NCBI RefSeq assembly: GCF_900091605.1
Contig: NZ_FMCQ01000004.1
Location: 496,001 to 560,000 of the forward strand
Source of the DNA: Micromonospora tulbaghiae
Lineage (GTDB): Bacteria > Actinomycetota > Actinomycetes > Mycobacteriales > Micromonosporaceae
Length of the DNA stretch: 64,000 nt
Direction: 5' to 3'
The translations under genes were made by a program, and so were the position numbers. Shown one piece after another: positions 24,922 through 33,312 of this stretch; positions within the stretch are counted from its first letter, which is position 1; each line of letters starts with the position of its first letter. The notes under the pieces are model-generated. The model did no database searches and was not told the DNA's origin. It worked only from the letters and a program-made list of their open reading frames with translations.

Positions 24922-26388
24922 CTACTCGGCCCGGACCAGGCGGAGCGCGAGTTCGGGACAGACCTTGACCGCCTTGAGCGCGCCCTCGCGCAGCCACGTC
25001 GGCACCGGGGTGGGCGGGAACGCCGGGTAGCCGTTGCCGTCGAGCCGGATGAAGTCCGGCACCACGTGCGCGCAGAGCCCGTGCCCGTCGCAGCGCGACC
25101 AGTCCAGGGTGAGCTTCTGCGGGTTGGCGTCGGGCGCGCCGGGCAGGCCCATCATGCCCTTGACCCGCTTGCCGCAGCCCTCACCGGTGGCGTGCAGCCG
25201 CAGGTCGTCGGCGAACACCTCCATCGCGGACAGCGCGAACCGGGCGGTGCCGTCCGGGTGGCTGCACGCGCCGCGTCCCTTGACGTCGCCGGCCGCGGCC
25301 CGGACCAGCTCGACCGGGGCGCTGCCGGAGACCGCGAGGTCGACCGAGCGGGCCAGGTCGGGCAGGCCCATCTTGCACGGACCGCACTGCCCGGCGGACT
25401 CGCCCGCCAGGTACCGCACCACCTGCGCGGCCTCGCCGAGCGGGCAGGTGTCGGCGCCGAGCGGCACGATGATGCCGGCGCCGAGCGTGCCGCCCACGGC
25501 GGTGAGTCCCTTGCGGGACACCTCGGCCCGGTCCGCCGCCGCCGCGGTGATCCACTTGCCGTGGTAGCCGCCCATCAGGATGCCCGGCCCGGGCGGCACC
25601 TCGCACAGGTCGAGGATCTCGCGCAGCGGGGTGCCGGCGGCGCACTCCACCACGGCGGGGCGCTTCGCGGACCCGGTGACGGTGAGCAGCACGGTGCCCG
25701 GCTCGTCGTCGGTGCCGAGCGCGGCGTACTCGTACGGGCCGATCCGGGCGGCGACGGCGAGCTGGGAGTACGTCTCGGCGTTCGACAGCAGCGTGGGCAG
25801 CCCGCCGACGCCGGAGTCGCTGGACCGCTTCTTGGTGCCGGGCGGGATGTGCGGCAGGCCGTTGATGCCGTTGACGAGCGCGCCGCCCTCGCCGGAGATG
25901 AACCGGTGCGGCACCGTGACGATCGTGGTCGGCACCGGCATCCGCCGCTCCTGCAACGCCTCGGTCAGCGAGGGCCGGCCCACGTCGTCGTCGGCCACCC
26001 CGATCACGATCTCCTCGGCGTCGAGCGCGAACGCGGCGAGCGCGGCGCCGTCGAGGATGAGGTGCGGGGCGCGGGTGAGCAGCACCTTGTCCTTCCAGCT
26101 CGCCGGTTCCCCCTCGGTGGCGTTGACGACCACCACCGCACCGAGGTCCTGCCGTTCGCAGGACTCCAGCACCGCGCGCAGCTTGCGGGCGAACGGGAAG
26201 CCCGCTCCGCCCTTGCCCTTGAGGTCGATCGCCTCGGCGAGCCGCAGCAGCGCCGCCGGTTCCATCGGGCCGATCGGGCCGTGCACCTCCTCGTGGGCCA
26301 GCAGGTCGAGCCGGCCGAACTCGGCGAACCCGGCGGTCAGGCGGGGCTCGCCGACACAGGCGACCGGCGGGACCGTCGTGCGCGTCAC
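24922..26388 (-). CDS. NuoF-like flavoprotein fused to a ferredoxin domain
   Basis: A 488-residue protein resembling the NADH-binding 51-kDa subunit of complex I: FMN/NADH segment GKGGAGFPFARKL (58-70), VVVVNATEGEPASWKD, an SLBB-like region (about 235-300) and the iron-sulfur domain. The cluster motif reads ESAGQCGPCKMG, so the usual first Cys (position 332) is Ala; Cys335, Cys338 and Cys375 remain. The C-terminus (430-488) is a small ferredoxin with Cys433, Cys439 and Cys477, the three-cysteine pattern of 3Fe-4S ferredoxins. Its GTG start overlaps the stop of the heme-protein gene (GTGA). Likely role: transfer of electrons from NAD(P)H to the membrane partner. Confidence 0.85.
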   Translation of the reverse strand: MTRTTVPPVACVGEPRLTAGFAEFGRLDLLAHEEVHGPIGPMEPAALLRLAEAIDLKGKGGAGFPFARKLRAVLESCERQDLGAVVVVNATEGEPASWKDKVLLTRAPHLILDGAALAAFALDAEEIVIGVADDDVGRPSLTEALQERRMPVPTTIVTVPHRFISGEGGALVNGINGLPHIPPGTKKRSSDSGVGGLPTLLSNAETYSQLAVAARIGPYEYAALGTDDEPGTVLLTVTGSAKRPAVVECAAGTPLREILDLCEVPPGPGILMGGYHGKWITAAAADRAEVSRKGLTAVGGTLGAGIIVPLGADTCPLGEAAQVVRYLAGESAGQCGPCKMGLPDLARSVDLAVSGSAPVELVRAAAGDVKGRGACSHPDGTARFALSAMEVFADDLRLHATGEGCGKRVKGMMGLPGAPDANPQKLTLDWSRCDGHGLCAHVVPDFIRLDGNGYPAFPPTPVPTWLREGALKAVKVCPELALRLVRAE

Positions 26389-28046
26389 CGGGCCTCACCC
26401 CGCAGCCCGGCCCAGTACGCGCCGTCGACGGCGTCCGCGTCGGCCCGCTTGCGGCGGCCGGAGCGGCTCTCCTTGCCGGCGCGCATCGCCCGGCGGGACG
26501 CGAGGTCGACGAGCGTCGGCGTGTCGTCGACGAACGCCTCGTCGGCGGCGTAGCGGGCCGGCGGACGCCAGTAGTCCGGCTCCTCCGGCACCTCCTCCTC
26601 GTCCCGGTAGCGCCGGCCGGACCCGCTGAGCGGTTCCGCCGTGACCGGGGTGCCGGAGATCGGGCCGGCCGAGATCGGCTCACCGGAGACCGGGCGGGTC
26701 TCCCAGCGGCGCGGGCTGTCCCACGGCTCCTCCGGCTCCTCGGTCGCGCGCGGCGGCGCGGAGTAGCGGGCCACCTCGGCCGCGGTGGCGTACCGGCTGC
26801 TGTCCGGGGGTGCGGAGTGGCGACCGCCGGTGTCCGGCGGCGCCGAGTGCCGGCCGCCGCTCTCCGGCGGCGCGGAGTAGCGGGCGACCAGGTCCTCGTC
26901 GTCGCGGGACCGGCGGCTCACCCGCTCCTCGGTCCGGGAGCGGCGGGTCACGCGTTCCTCGTCGTCGCGGCGACGGCGGCGGGGCCGCTCGCCGTCGGTC
27001 CGGCGGGCAGGCACGTCCGGCTCGGCGTCGCGCCGCCGGGCGGCCGCCGCGCGGACGGGCTCGCGCAGCGATCCGGGTTCCGGCACCACGGGTACGGCGA
27101 ACCGTTCCGGATCGCGCCGCCGGGCGGTGCCGGCCGGTGCGGTCCAGGTGGCGGTCGCCTCGGCCCAGCGGCCCCGGCCGGCGCCGGTGTCCTCCTTGTC
27201 GGCGGCCTTCTTCCGGGTGAGCGCGGCGAACACGCCGGTACGCTCCTCGACCTTGCCGGCCATCGCCTTGTTGAGCGCGACCGCCTGGTGCTGCTCGCGG
27301 CTGCGCTTGCCGAGGTGGACCGAGACGCGCACCAGCAGCGCCATCACCACGAGCACCACGCAGGCGAGGTAGCTCAGCATCACCCAGGCGGCGGCGGGCC
27401 GGCCGGCGTTGAGGCCGTGCACCAGCGCGAACGGCCAGGACACGTACGCCATCGAGTGCAGCGCGCGCCAGAACCACTTCGGGCCGACCCCGGCGAACCG
27501 GACCCGGATGATGCCGGTCCAGAGCACGCCCACCATCAGCAGCGCGGCGACGGTGCCCAGTCCGACGTAGAGGCCGCTGCCGCTGAGGAACGGCACCACC
27601 GCGTCGGTCGGCCCGGCCCGGCCGATCGCGACCTTGGTGATGACGTGGAAGAGCAGCCCGGCCACGCCGAGCACGCCGGTGGCCCGGTGCGCCGACTGGA
27701 GCAGCACGCGGTGCCGGATGAGCAGCACCAGGCGGTCGGTGGCGAGCAGGCCCAGCATCACCGTGATGCTGAGCGAGACCAGGGCGATCACCCCGGCGAA
27801 GAACTCGGTGAAGAAGAATCCGTACGAGTACATGACGCCGCCGGCGCCGGCCAGCTCCACACCCGCCCACGCGAGGCCGAGTGCGGAGGCGGTCAGCGCC
27901 ACCATCGCGGACTTCGACATCGTCCGGGCACCACGGCTGGTGGTGGTGGTCCGGACGGTCGTCGCCTTCTCGTTCTGCTGTGCCCGGGCCATCTGCTCCT
28001 CGATCGTCTCGCGGCGGCGCCCCCACCGGCCGACCCTGCTCCCCAC
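26385..28046 (-). CDS. Ferric-reductase-like heme membrane protein with long disordered tail
   Basis: A 553-residue membrane protein. Residues 40-260 hold six hydrophobic helices of the ferric reductase-like transmembrane type with likely heme-b histidines in SAHRATG, LLFHVITK, ALHSMAYV and ALVHGLNAG. From about 260 the sequence is charged and disordered, rich in Arg, Glu and Pro, with short repeats such as GGRHSAPPD. No flavin or NAD domain is present, so the NuoF-like partner translated from the overlapping downstream gene may supply electrons. The GTG at 28046 has no clear ribosome binding site; an ATG at 27992 preceded by GAGGAG is an alternative. First gene of the four-gene operon. Confidence 0.82.
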   Translation of the reverse strand: MGSRVGRWGRRRETIEEQMARAQQNEKATTVRTTTTSRGARTMSKSAMVALTASALGLAWAGVELAGAGGVMYSYGFFFTEFFAGVIALVSLSITVMLGLLATDRLVLLIRHRVLLQSAHRATGVLGVAGLLFHVITKVAIGRAGPTDAVVPFLSGSGLYVGLGTVAALLMVGVLWTGIIRVRFAGVGPKWFWRALHSMAYVSWPFALVHGLNAGRPAAAWVMLSYLACVVLVVMALLVRVSVHLGKRSREQHQAVALNKAMAGKVEERTGVFAALTRKKAADKEDTGAGRGRWAEATATWTAPAGTARRRDPERFAVPVVPEPGSLREPVRAAAARRRDAEPDVPARRTDGERPRRRRRDDEERVTRRSRTEERVSRRSRDDEDLVARYSAPPESGGRHSAPPDTGGRHSAPPDSSRYATAAEVARYSAPPRATEEPEEPWDSPRRWETRPVSGEPISAGPISGTPVTAEPLSGSGRRYRDEEEVPEEPDYWRPPARYAADEAFVDDTPTLVDLASRRAMRAGKESRSGRRKRADADAVDGAYWAGLRGEAR

Positions 28047-28166
28047 TCAGGTACGGAGGGACGGCGCGGACGGATCACCTCCGGTGGCGAATTTCTCGGC
28101 CGGATTCTCGAACCGTCCGGCCCGGACGCGCGTGTGGCGCCTGACGCAACGACGGATGCCCATACG

Positions 28167-28224
28167 TTGACAGACTTTGCAACAGGCTCGTAACCTTGCC
28201 GCAAAATTTCAGGCTGGTTGCAAA
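28167..28224 (+). promoter_or_regulatory. Alpha-amylase promoter with nested dyads
   Basis: A consensus -35 TTGACA (28167-28172) lies 18 bases before a -10 TAACCT (28191-28196). Three related dyads overlap it: TTTGCAAC at 28176-28183 pairs with GTTGCAAA at 28217-28224, and TTGCCGCAA at 28196-28204 is a dyad itself. This TTGCAA-type pattern is what LacI-family maltose regulators bind, so carbon-source control is likely. The regulator is not in the window. Confidence 0.7.
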
Positions 28225-28282
28225 AAGCCAGCACTGATCCAGGCTCCACTCCCCCGCATCCCCGCACCCCGCAGGAGTCCTG

Positions 28283-29728
28283 ATGCATCGACGCCGATGC
28301 CGCGCCGCCGCGCTCGCCCTGAGTCTGGCCGCGAGCCTGCTCGTCCCCGTCACCGCGGCGGCACCCCCGGCCGCCGCCGCCACCCCGGGCGCCAAGAAGG
28401 TCATCGTCCAGCTCTTCGAGTGGAACTGGACCTCGGTGGCCGCCGAGTGCACCAGCACGCTGGGCCCGAAGGGCTACGGCTACGTCCAGGTGTCCCCGCC
28501 GCAGGAGCACGTCAACAGCAGCCCGTGGTGGGTGTCGTACCAGCCGGTCAGCTACCGGATCGAGTCCCGCAAGGGCACCCGTGCGCAGTTCCAGTCCATG
28601 GTGAACACCTGCCACGCCGCGGGCGTCAAGGTGATCGTCGACGCCGTGGTCAACCACATGTCCGGGCAGGAGAACGGCGGCACCGGCTGGGCCGGCTCGT
28701 CGTACGGCCACTACAACTACCCGGGCGTCTACTCGGCGCAGGACTTCCACTACTGCGGCCGCAACGGCAACAACGACATCGCCAACTACAACGACCGGTA
28801 CGAGGTGCAGAACTGCGAGCTGGTCAACCTCGCCGACCTCAAGACCGAGTCGGAGTACGTGCGCGGCCGACTGGCCGCGTACCTCAACGATCTGCTCTCG
28901 CTCGGCGTCGACGGTTTCCGGCTGGACGGCAGCAAGCACATGCCGGCCGCCGACATCGCGGCGATCAAGGCCAAGCTGTCCCGCAGCGCGTACCTGGTGC
29001 AGGAGGTCATCTACGGCGCCGGCGAGCCGATCCAGCCGACCGAGTACACCGGCAACGGCGACGTGCACGAGTTCCGGTACGGCAAGGACCTGGCCCGGAT
29101 GTTCAACAACGAGCGGCTCGCGTACCTGAGGAACTTCGGCGAGTCCTGGGGCTACCTGTCGAGCGCGAAGGCGGTGGTCTTCACCGACAACCACGACACG
29201 CAGCGCGAGGGCGGCGTGCTCACCTACCGCAACCGGGGCACGTACGCGCTCGCCAACGCGTTCATGCTGGCCTGGCCGTACGGCACCCCGGCGGTGATGT
29301 CGAGCTTCACGTACAGCGGCCGGGACCAGGGCCCGCCCGCCGACGGCAGCAACCGGATCACCAACGTCACCTGCTACTCGGGCTGGGAGTGCGAGCACCG
29401 CTGGCCGGTCATCGCCAACATGGTCGGCTTCCGCAACGCCACCGAGGGCACCGGGGTCTCCAACTGGTACGACAACGGCTACCAGCACATCGCGTTCAGC
29501 CGTACCGGCAAGGGTTACCTGACGATCAACGACGAGGACACCGCGGTGAACGGCCGGTCGTACCAGACCGGGCTGCCGGCGGGCCGCTACTGCGACGTCG
29601 TCCACGGCACGTTCAGCAACGGCTCGTGCAGCGGCCCGGTGATCACCGTGGACTCGGCCGGCTGGTTCGCCGCGAACGTCCCCGCGCACGACGCGATCGC
29701 CATCCACATCGGTGCGAAGCTGAGCTGA
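28283..29728 (+). CDS. Secreted alpha-amylase (GH13)
   Basis: A 481-residue extracellular glycoside hydrolase family 13 enzyme that cuts alpha-1,4 links in starch. A signal peptide covers about residues 1-33. Catalytic residues are visible: nucleophile Asp215 in DGFRLDGSKHM, acid/base Glu241 in LVQEVIYG, and Asp305 in FTDNHDTQR; the region DAVVNHM (120-126) is also conserved. The C-terminal beta domain ends at about 480 with no starch-binding module, matching the shorter animal/Streptomyces-like amylases. The ATG at 28283 follows AGGAG by six bases. A repressible promoter precedes it and a hairpin follows. Confidence 0.93.
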   Translation: MHRRRCRAAALALSLAASLLVPVTAAAPPAAAATPGAKKVIVQLFEWNWTSVAAECTSTLGPKGYGYVQVSPPQEHVNSSPWWVSYQPVSYRIESRKGTRAQFQSMVNTCHAAGVKVIVDAVVNHMSGQENGGTGWAGSSYGHYNYPGVYSAQDFHYCGRNGNNDIANYNDRYEVQNCELVNLADLKTESEYVRGRLAAYLNDLLSLGVDGFRLDGSKHMPAADIAAIKAKLSRSAYLVQEVIYGAGEPIQPTEYTGNGDVHEFRYGKDLARMFNNERLAYLRNFGESWGYLSSAKAVVFTDNHDTQREGGVLTYRNRGTYALANAFMLAWPYGTPAVMSSFTYSGRDQGPPADGSNRITNVTCYSGWECEHRWPVIANMVGFRNATEGTGVSNWYDNGYQHIAFSRTGKGYLTINDEDTAVNGRSYQTGLPAGRYCDVVHGTFSNGSCSGPVITVDSAGWFAANVPAHDAIAIHIGAKLS

Positions 29729-29742
29729 GCCACCCGCGCCGC

Positions 29743-29780
29743 GAAGCCCTCGTACCCGTAGTACCGGGTACGAAGGCTTC
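29743..29780. terminator. Terminator hairpin after the amylase gene
   Basis: Sixteen-base arms at 29743-29758 (GAAGCCCTCGTACCCG) and 29765-29780 pair at 15 of 16 positions around a six-base loop, starting 14 bases after the amylase stop. Confidence 0.8.
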
Positions 29781-29788
29781 CGGTCGGT

Positions 29789-29794
29789 TACAGT
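29789..29794 (+). promoter_or_regulatory. -10 box of a leaderless promoter (L,D-transpeptidase)
   Basis: TACAGT ends exactly seven bases before the GTG at 29802 and no ribosome binding site is present between them, so transcription probably starts at the start codon. Confidence 0.55.
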
Positions 29795-29801
29795 CGGTTT
29801 C

Positions 29802-30692
29802 GTGCTGTTCGACCGGTTCGCCATGCGCCGGCCTCCCGGCTGGCTGATCGCCGCGCTCGCCGTACCGCTGCTGCTCGTCACCGCGCTGCTGGTCGGCCGC
29901 GCGCTCACCGCCACGCCCGCGCGCCCGTCCGCGCCGCCCGCCGCCGCGCCCTCGGCCACGACCGCCGCGCCGAGTCCGTCGCCGGTGGAGTCGGTGCCGC
30001 CCGCCGCGCCCGCGCCGGACGACCTGCCAGTGGTCACCTACGACCCGGCGCCGCGCGGCTTCCCGCCCGACCCGGACCCGGCCGACACCCGCCCGCTGGC
30101 CGAAGGGCTGCGCCCGAACCGGAACGTGGCCGCCTACGACGCGCCCGGCGGCCGCCCGGTGGCGTTCCTCGCGCCGACCATCAGCGGCGTACGGCTGACG
30201 GTGCCGATCGTCGAACGCCGCTCCGGCTGGACGGCGGTGCTGCTGCCGTCGGCCAACCGGACCATCGCCTGGCTGCCGTCCGGCGGCTGGACCACTGTGG
30301 TGCTGCGCGACCAGATCGTGGTGGAACGGCGCACCCACCGCCTCACCTGGAGCCGGGACGGGCGCGCGATGCGCACCTGGCCGGTCAGCCTCGGCATGTC
30401 CGGGCAGCTCACGCCGCTCGGCCGCACGTTCGTGCTGGGCCGCACCCCGCCCCCGCAGGCCGTCTACGGCGGCGTCGACATCTTCGCCCTCGGCGCGATC
30501 CCGGACGACCCGGACGCGGTGCCGACCGGGCTGCAGGGTGCCCACATCGGACTGCACAGCTGGTACAACGACGACACGCTCGGCAAGAACGTCACCAACG
30601 GCTGCATCCGGCTGACCCGTAGCGCCCAGCGCCTGCTCCTGACCGAGGTCGAGCCGGGCACCGCCTTCGTGGTGGTCGACCGCCTGCCCTGA
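29802..30692 (+). CDS. L,D-transpeptidase (YkuD domain)
   Basis: A 296-residue exported peptidoglycan cross-linking enzyme. One N-terminal transmembrane or signal-anchor helix (about 12-34) and a Pro/Ala-rich linker precede a beta-rich domain; the C-terminal YkuD catalytic domain carries AHIGLHS and the active-site cysteine in NVTNGCIRLT. It would form 3-3 cross-links between stem peptides outside the membrane. The GTG at 29802 fits a leaderless start; the ATG at 29823 is an alternative. It converges on the response regulator gene with six bases between stops. Confidence 0.9.
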   Translation: MLFDRFAMRRPPGWLIAALAVPLLLVTALLVGRALTATPARPSAPPAAAPSATTAAPSPSPVESVPPAAPAPDDLPVVTYDPAPRGFPPDPDPADTRPLAEGLRPNRNVAAYDAPGGRPVAFLAPTISGVRLTVPIVERRSGWTAVLLPSANRTIAWLPSGGWTTVVLRDQIVVERRTHRLTWSRDGRAMRTWPVSLGMSGQLTPLGRTFVLGRTPPPQAVYGGVDIFALGAIPDDPDAVPTGLQGAHIGLHSWYNDDTLGKNVTNGCIRLTRSAQRLLLTEVEPGTAFVVVDRLP

Positions 30693-30698
30693 CCGGGC

Positions 30699-31319
30699 TC
30701 AGCCCAGCAGCCAGCCGTTCGCCTCGGCCACCCGCACGGCGTCGGCCCGGTTACGGGCGCCGGTCTTGCCGATCGCGGCGGAGAGATGATTGCGAACGGT
30801 CCCCTCGGACAGGTGCAACGTCGCCGCCAGCTCGGCCACCGTGCCGCCGCCGCGTGCCGTACGCAGCACCTCGGTCTCCCGTTCGGTGAGCGGGCTCGGC
30901 CCGGTGGCCAGCGTCTCGGCGGCGAGCGCCGGGTCGACCACCCGCAGCCCGGCGTGCACCCGGCGGACCGCGTCGGCGAGCTGCCGGGCCGGGGTGTCCT
31001 TGACCACGAAGCCGTTCGCACCCGCCTCCATCGCCCGGCGCAGGTAGCCGGGGCGGCCGAACGTGGTCACCACCAGCACCCGGCAGGACGGCAGCGCGGC
31101 CCGCAGCGCGGCGGTCGCGGCCACCCCGTCCAGGCCCGGCATCTCCACGTCGAGCAGCGCCACGTCCGGGCCGGTGCGCAGCGCCTCCGGCACCACCTCG
31201 TCGCCCCGGCTCACCTCGGCCACCACCGTCAGGTCCGGCTCCAGCGACAGCAGCGCCGCCAGCGCGCCCCGGACCAGCGCCTGGTCGTCGGCGAGCAGCA
31301 GTCTGATCGGCTCGGTCAC
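30699..31319 (-). CDS. NarL/LuxR-type response regulator
   Basis: A 206-residue response regulator. The receiver domain (1-120) has the acidic pair Asp11-Asp12, phospho-acceptor Asp57 in VALLDVEMPG, Thr near 85 (VVTTFG) and the conserved Lys in VVKDTPA. The C-terminal LuxR helix-turn-helix reads LTERETEVLRTARGG and LSEGTVRNHLSAAIGKT. Its GTG overlaps the stop of the histidine kinase gene (GTGA). With the adjacent kinase and ABC exporter genes this resembles the DesK/DesR-type two-component systems that control nearby transporters. Confidence 0.92.
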   Translation of the reverse strand: MTEPIRLLLADDQALVRGALAALLSLEPDLTVVAEVSRGDEVVPEALRTGPDVALLDVEMPGLDGVAATAALRAALPSCRVLVVTTFGRPGYLRRAMEAGANGFVVKDTPARQLADAVRRVHAGLRVVDPALAAETLATGPSPLTERETEVLRTARGGGTVAELAATLHLSEGTVRNHLSAAIGKTGARNRADAVRVAEANGWLLG

Positions 31320-32467
31320 GGGTGCGCCCCTCCCTCCGGATCCGCCGCGGGCACCGTCACCCGGAGCAGGAAACCACGCCCGTCCTCCGGCCGCGCCACC
31401 GTCACCGTCGCGTCCAGCCGCCGGGCGCGCTCCCGCAGCCCGGCCAGGCCGTGCCCGGCCGTACCCCGCTGATCCGCCGGACCCCGGCCGTCGTCGCGTA
31501 CCTCCACCGCCGACGGCTCGACCCGGATGACGCACCGGCGGGCGCCGCTGTGCCGCACCACGTTGGTCACCCCCTCGCGGACCGTCCAGCCGAACAGCTC
31601 GTCGCGGTCCGCCGGCAGCGGCGGCACCGACTCCGGCAGCTCCGCGACGACGCCCGCGGCAGCGAGCGCCGACCGCGCGCCGGCCAGTTCGGAGGCCAGA
31701 TCCACCCCGCGGTACGCCCCGACGGTGCCCCGCACGTCAGCGAGCGCCTCCCGGGCCAGCCGCTCCACGTCGGCGATCTCGGCCGCGGCCCGGGCCGGGT
31801 CCAGCTCCATCAGCCGCCCGGCCAGTTCGGCCTTGACGGCCACCACCGTCAGCGAGTGCCCGAGGATGTCGTGCAGGTCGCGGGCGGCGCGGGCGCGCTC
31901 CTCCGCCACCGCCAGCCGGCGGATCTCCTCCTGCGCGGCCTGGAGTTCACTGTTGCGCTGGGCCAGCCGGCTCACCCCGAACATCGCGAAGGAGGCGAGC
32001 AGCACCGCGAAGACCAGGGTGCTCTCGTGCTCCCAGCCGGGCACCAGACGTGCGGTCACCGGTGGTGCCGCCGCGGCGAGCACCACCACGACCAGCGCCT
32101 CCACCGACGGCAGCAGGAACACCGCGGCTGCCGCGACGAAGACCAGTGTGGTCAGCCAGTCGCCGCCGGTGCCGGGGATCCCGGCCAGCCCGAGCGCGAG
32201 CAGCACGGCGATCAGCAGCCGGGCCCGGCCGGGCGACACCGGCAGGTTGCGCTGCCGGCGGGCCCGGGACCACTCGAAGATCAGCACGTACGCCACGGCG
32301 AACGCGACGAGCGAGCCGATCCCGGCCAGCCGCCGCCACATCTGCGGCTGGTGCAGGGCGGTGGTGAACGGGATGTTCAGGAAGAACAGCCAGACCGCCG
32401 CCAGCAGCCAGCCGGTGAACCGCCAGTGGCGGTTCACCGGCCGGGGCGGGCCGGGCGGCGACGTCAC
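31316..32467 (-). CDS. Sensor histidine kinase (HisKA_3 type)
   Basis: A 383-residue membrane kinase. About five hydrophobic helices occupy residues 15-150, then a coiled linker, the dimerisation/phosphoacceptor box ARDLHDILGHSLTVVAVKAE, and a HATPase domain with VRDDGRG and GHGLAGLRERARRL. It should phosphorylate the response regulator encoded by the overlapping downstream gene. I prefer the GTG at 32467 because TAGCGT lies seven bases upstream and no ribosome binding site is seen; an in-frame GTG at 32476 is possible. It follows the ABC permease gene by about 20 bases and may therefore have a second, internal promoter. Confidence 0.9.
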   Translation of the reverse strand: MTSPPGPPRPVNRHWRFTGWLLAAVWLFFLNIPFTTALHQPQMWRRLAGIGSLVAFAVAYVLIFEWSRARRQRNLPVSPGRARLLIAVLLALGLAGIPGTGGDWLTTLVFVAAAAVFLLPSVEALVVVVLAAAAPPVTARLVPGWEHESTLVFAVLLASFAMFGVSRLAQRNSELQAAQEEIRRLAVAEERARAARDLHDILGHSLTVVAVKAELAGRLMELDPARAAAEIADVERLAREALADVRGTVGAYRGVDLASELAGARSALAAAGVVAELPESVPPLPADRDELFGWTVREGVTNVVRHSGARRCVIRVEPSAVEVRDDGRGPADQRGTAGHGLAGLRERARRLDATVTVARPEDGRGFLLRVTVPAADPEGGAHP

Positions 32468-32474
32468 GCCGATC

Positions 32475-32480
32475 ACGCTA
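32475..32480 (-). promoter_or_regulatory. -10 box of possible internal leaderless promoter (histidine kinase)
   Basis: On the minus strand TAGCGT is followed by seven bases and then GTG at 32467. It lies in the short gap after the ABC permease stop, so the two-component genes may be expressed separately from the exporter. Confidence 0.45.
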
Positions 32481-32488
32481 GTGCCACC

Positions 32489-33289
32489 TCAGACGCGTGT
32501 GGTGTCCCGGCGGAACAGCCGGGCCGCGCCGAGGCCGAAGAACGCGGTCCAGGCGGTCACGTTCGCCACCGCCGCCCAGTCCACCCCGGTGCCGGTCAGT
32601 GGCGCGCGGGCGAGCTGACCGACCCCGTACACCGGGGTGAACTTGGCGATCTGCTGCATCACGTCGGGCAGCAGCTCCAGCGGGACGAACAGGCCGCCGA
32701 GCATGGCCAGGATGGCCAGCGCCGGGCCCATGAACTGCATGACGTTCTCGGCCGGGGCGAGGTAGCCGACGAACAGCCCGAACGCGGCGAACACGAGCGC
32801 GCCGATCCAGGCGGTCAGCCCGGACTCCACCCAGACATGGGCCGGCAGCCGCACCCCGGAGGCGGCGCCGACAGCGAACTCCACGAGGACGCCGAGCAGA
32901 CCGAGCACCATCGCGGTGGCCACCTTCGTCGCCACGTACGCGGCCGGACGCAGCGGGGTCAGCCGCAGTTGCCGGCTCCAGCCCAGCGCGCGTTCGGTGG
33001 CCACCGCCGCGCCGGCGCTCGTGGTGGCCACCATCGCCGCGTACACGGCCAGGCTGATCATGATCCAGCCGGTGACCGGCAGCCCGTTGTCCAGCTTCTC
33101 GCCGCGCGTGGGCAGCCCGAACAGCAGGAAGAACACGGCCGGCATGACCAGGATGAACAGCAGCGTACGGCGGTTGCGCAGCACCCGGCGTATCTCGATG
33201 CCGAGCACCGGCGCGCAGAAGCCGCCGAGCGCGGGCGGTCGGCGGGCGGCCGTGCGGGCGCCGGTGGTGGACGAGGTCGTGGCGGTCAT
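32489..33289 (-). CDS. ABC-2 type transporter permease
   Basis: A 266-residue membrane subunit with six predicted helices of the ABC-2 exporter class. It contains IEIRRVLRNRRTLLFILVMP before the first helix, ERALGWSRQLRLTPLRPAAY in the first cytosolic region and PVYGVGQLARAPLTG near the end, all typical of drug or lipid exporters. The ATG at 33289 is preceded by GGGAG about eight bases upstream. It pairs with the ATPase gene 23 bases upstream, forming a simple two-gene exporter. Confidence 0.9.
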   Translation of the reverse strand: MTATTSSTTGARTAARRPPALGGFCAPVLGIEIRRVLRNRRTLLFILVMPAVFFLLFGLPTRGEKLDNGLPVTGWIMISLAVYAAMVATTSAGAAVATERALGWSRQLRLTPLRPAAYVATKVATAMVLGLLGVLVEFAVGAASGVRLPAHVWVESGLTAWIGALVFAAFGLFVGYLAPAENVMQFMGPALAILAMLGGLFVPLELLPDVMQQIAKFTPVYGVGQLARAPLTGTGVDWAAVANVTAWTAFFGLGAARLFRRDTTRV

Positions 33290-33312
33290 GGCAGGGCTCC
33301 CGGCGGGTCGGT

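Noticed and set aside
27893..30037. A 714-codon minus-strand frame opposite the alpha-amylase
   Set aside because: The amylase on the plus strand has a signal peptide and all catalytic residues; the antisense frame has none.
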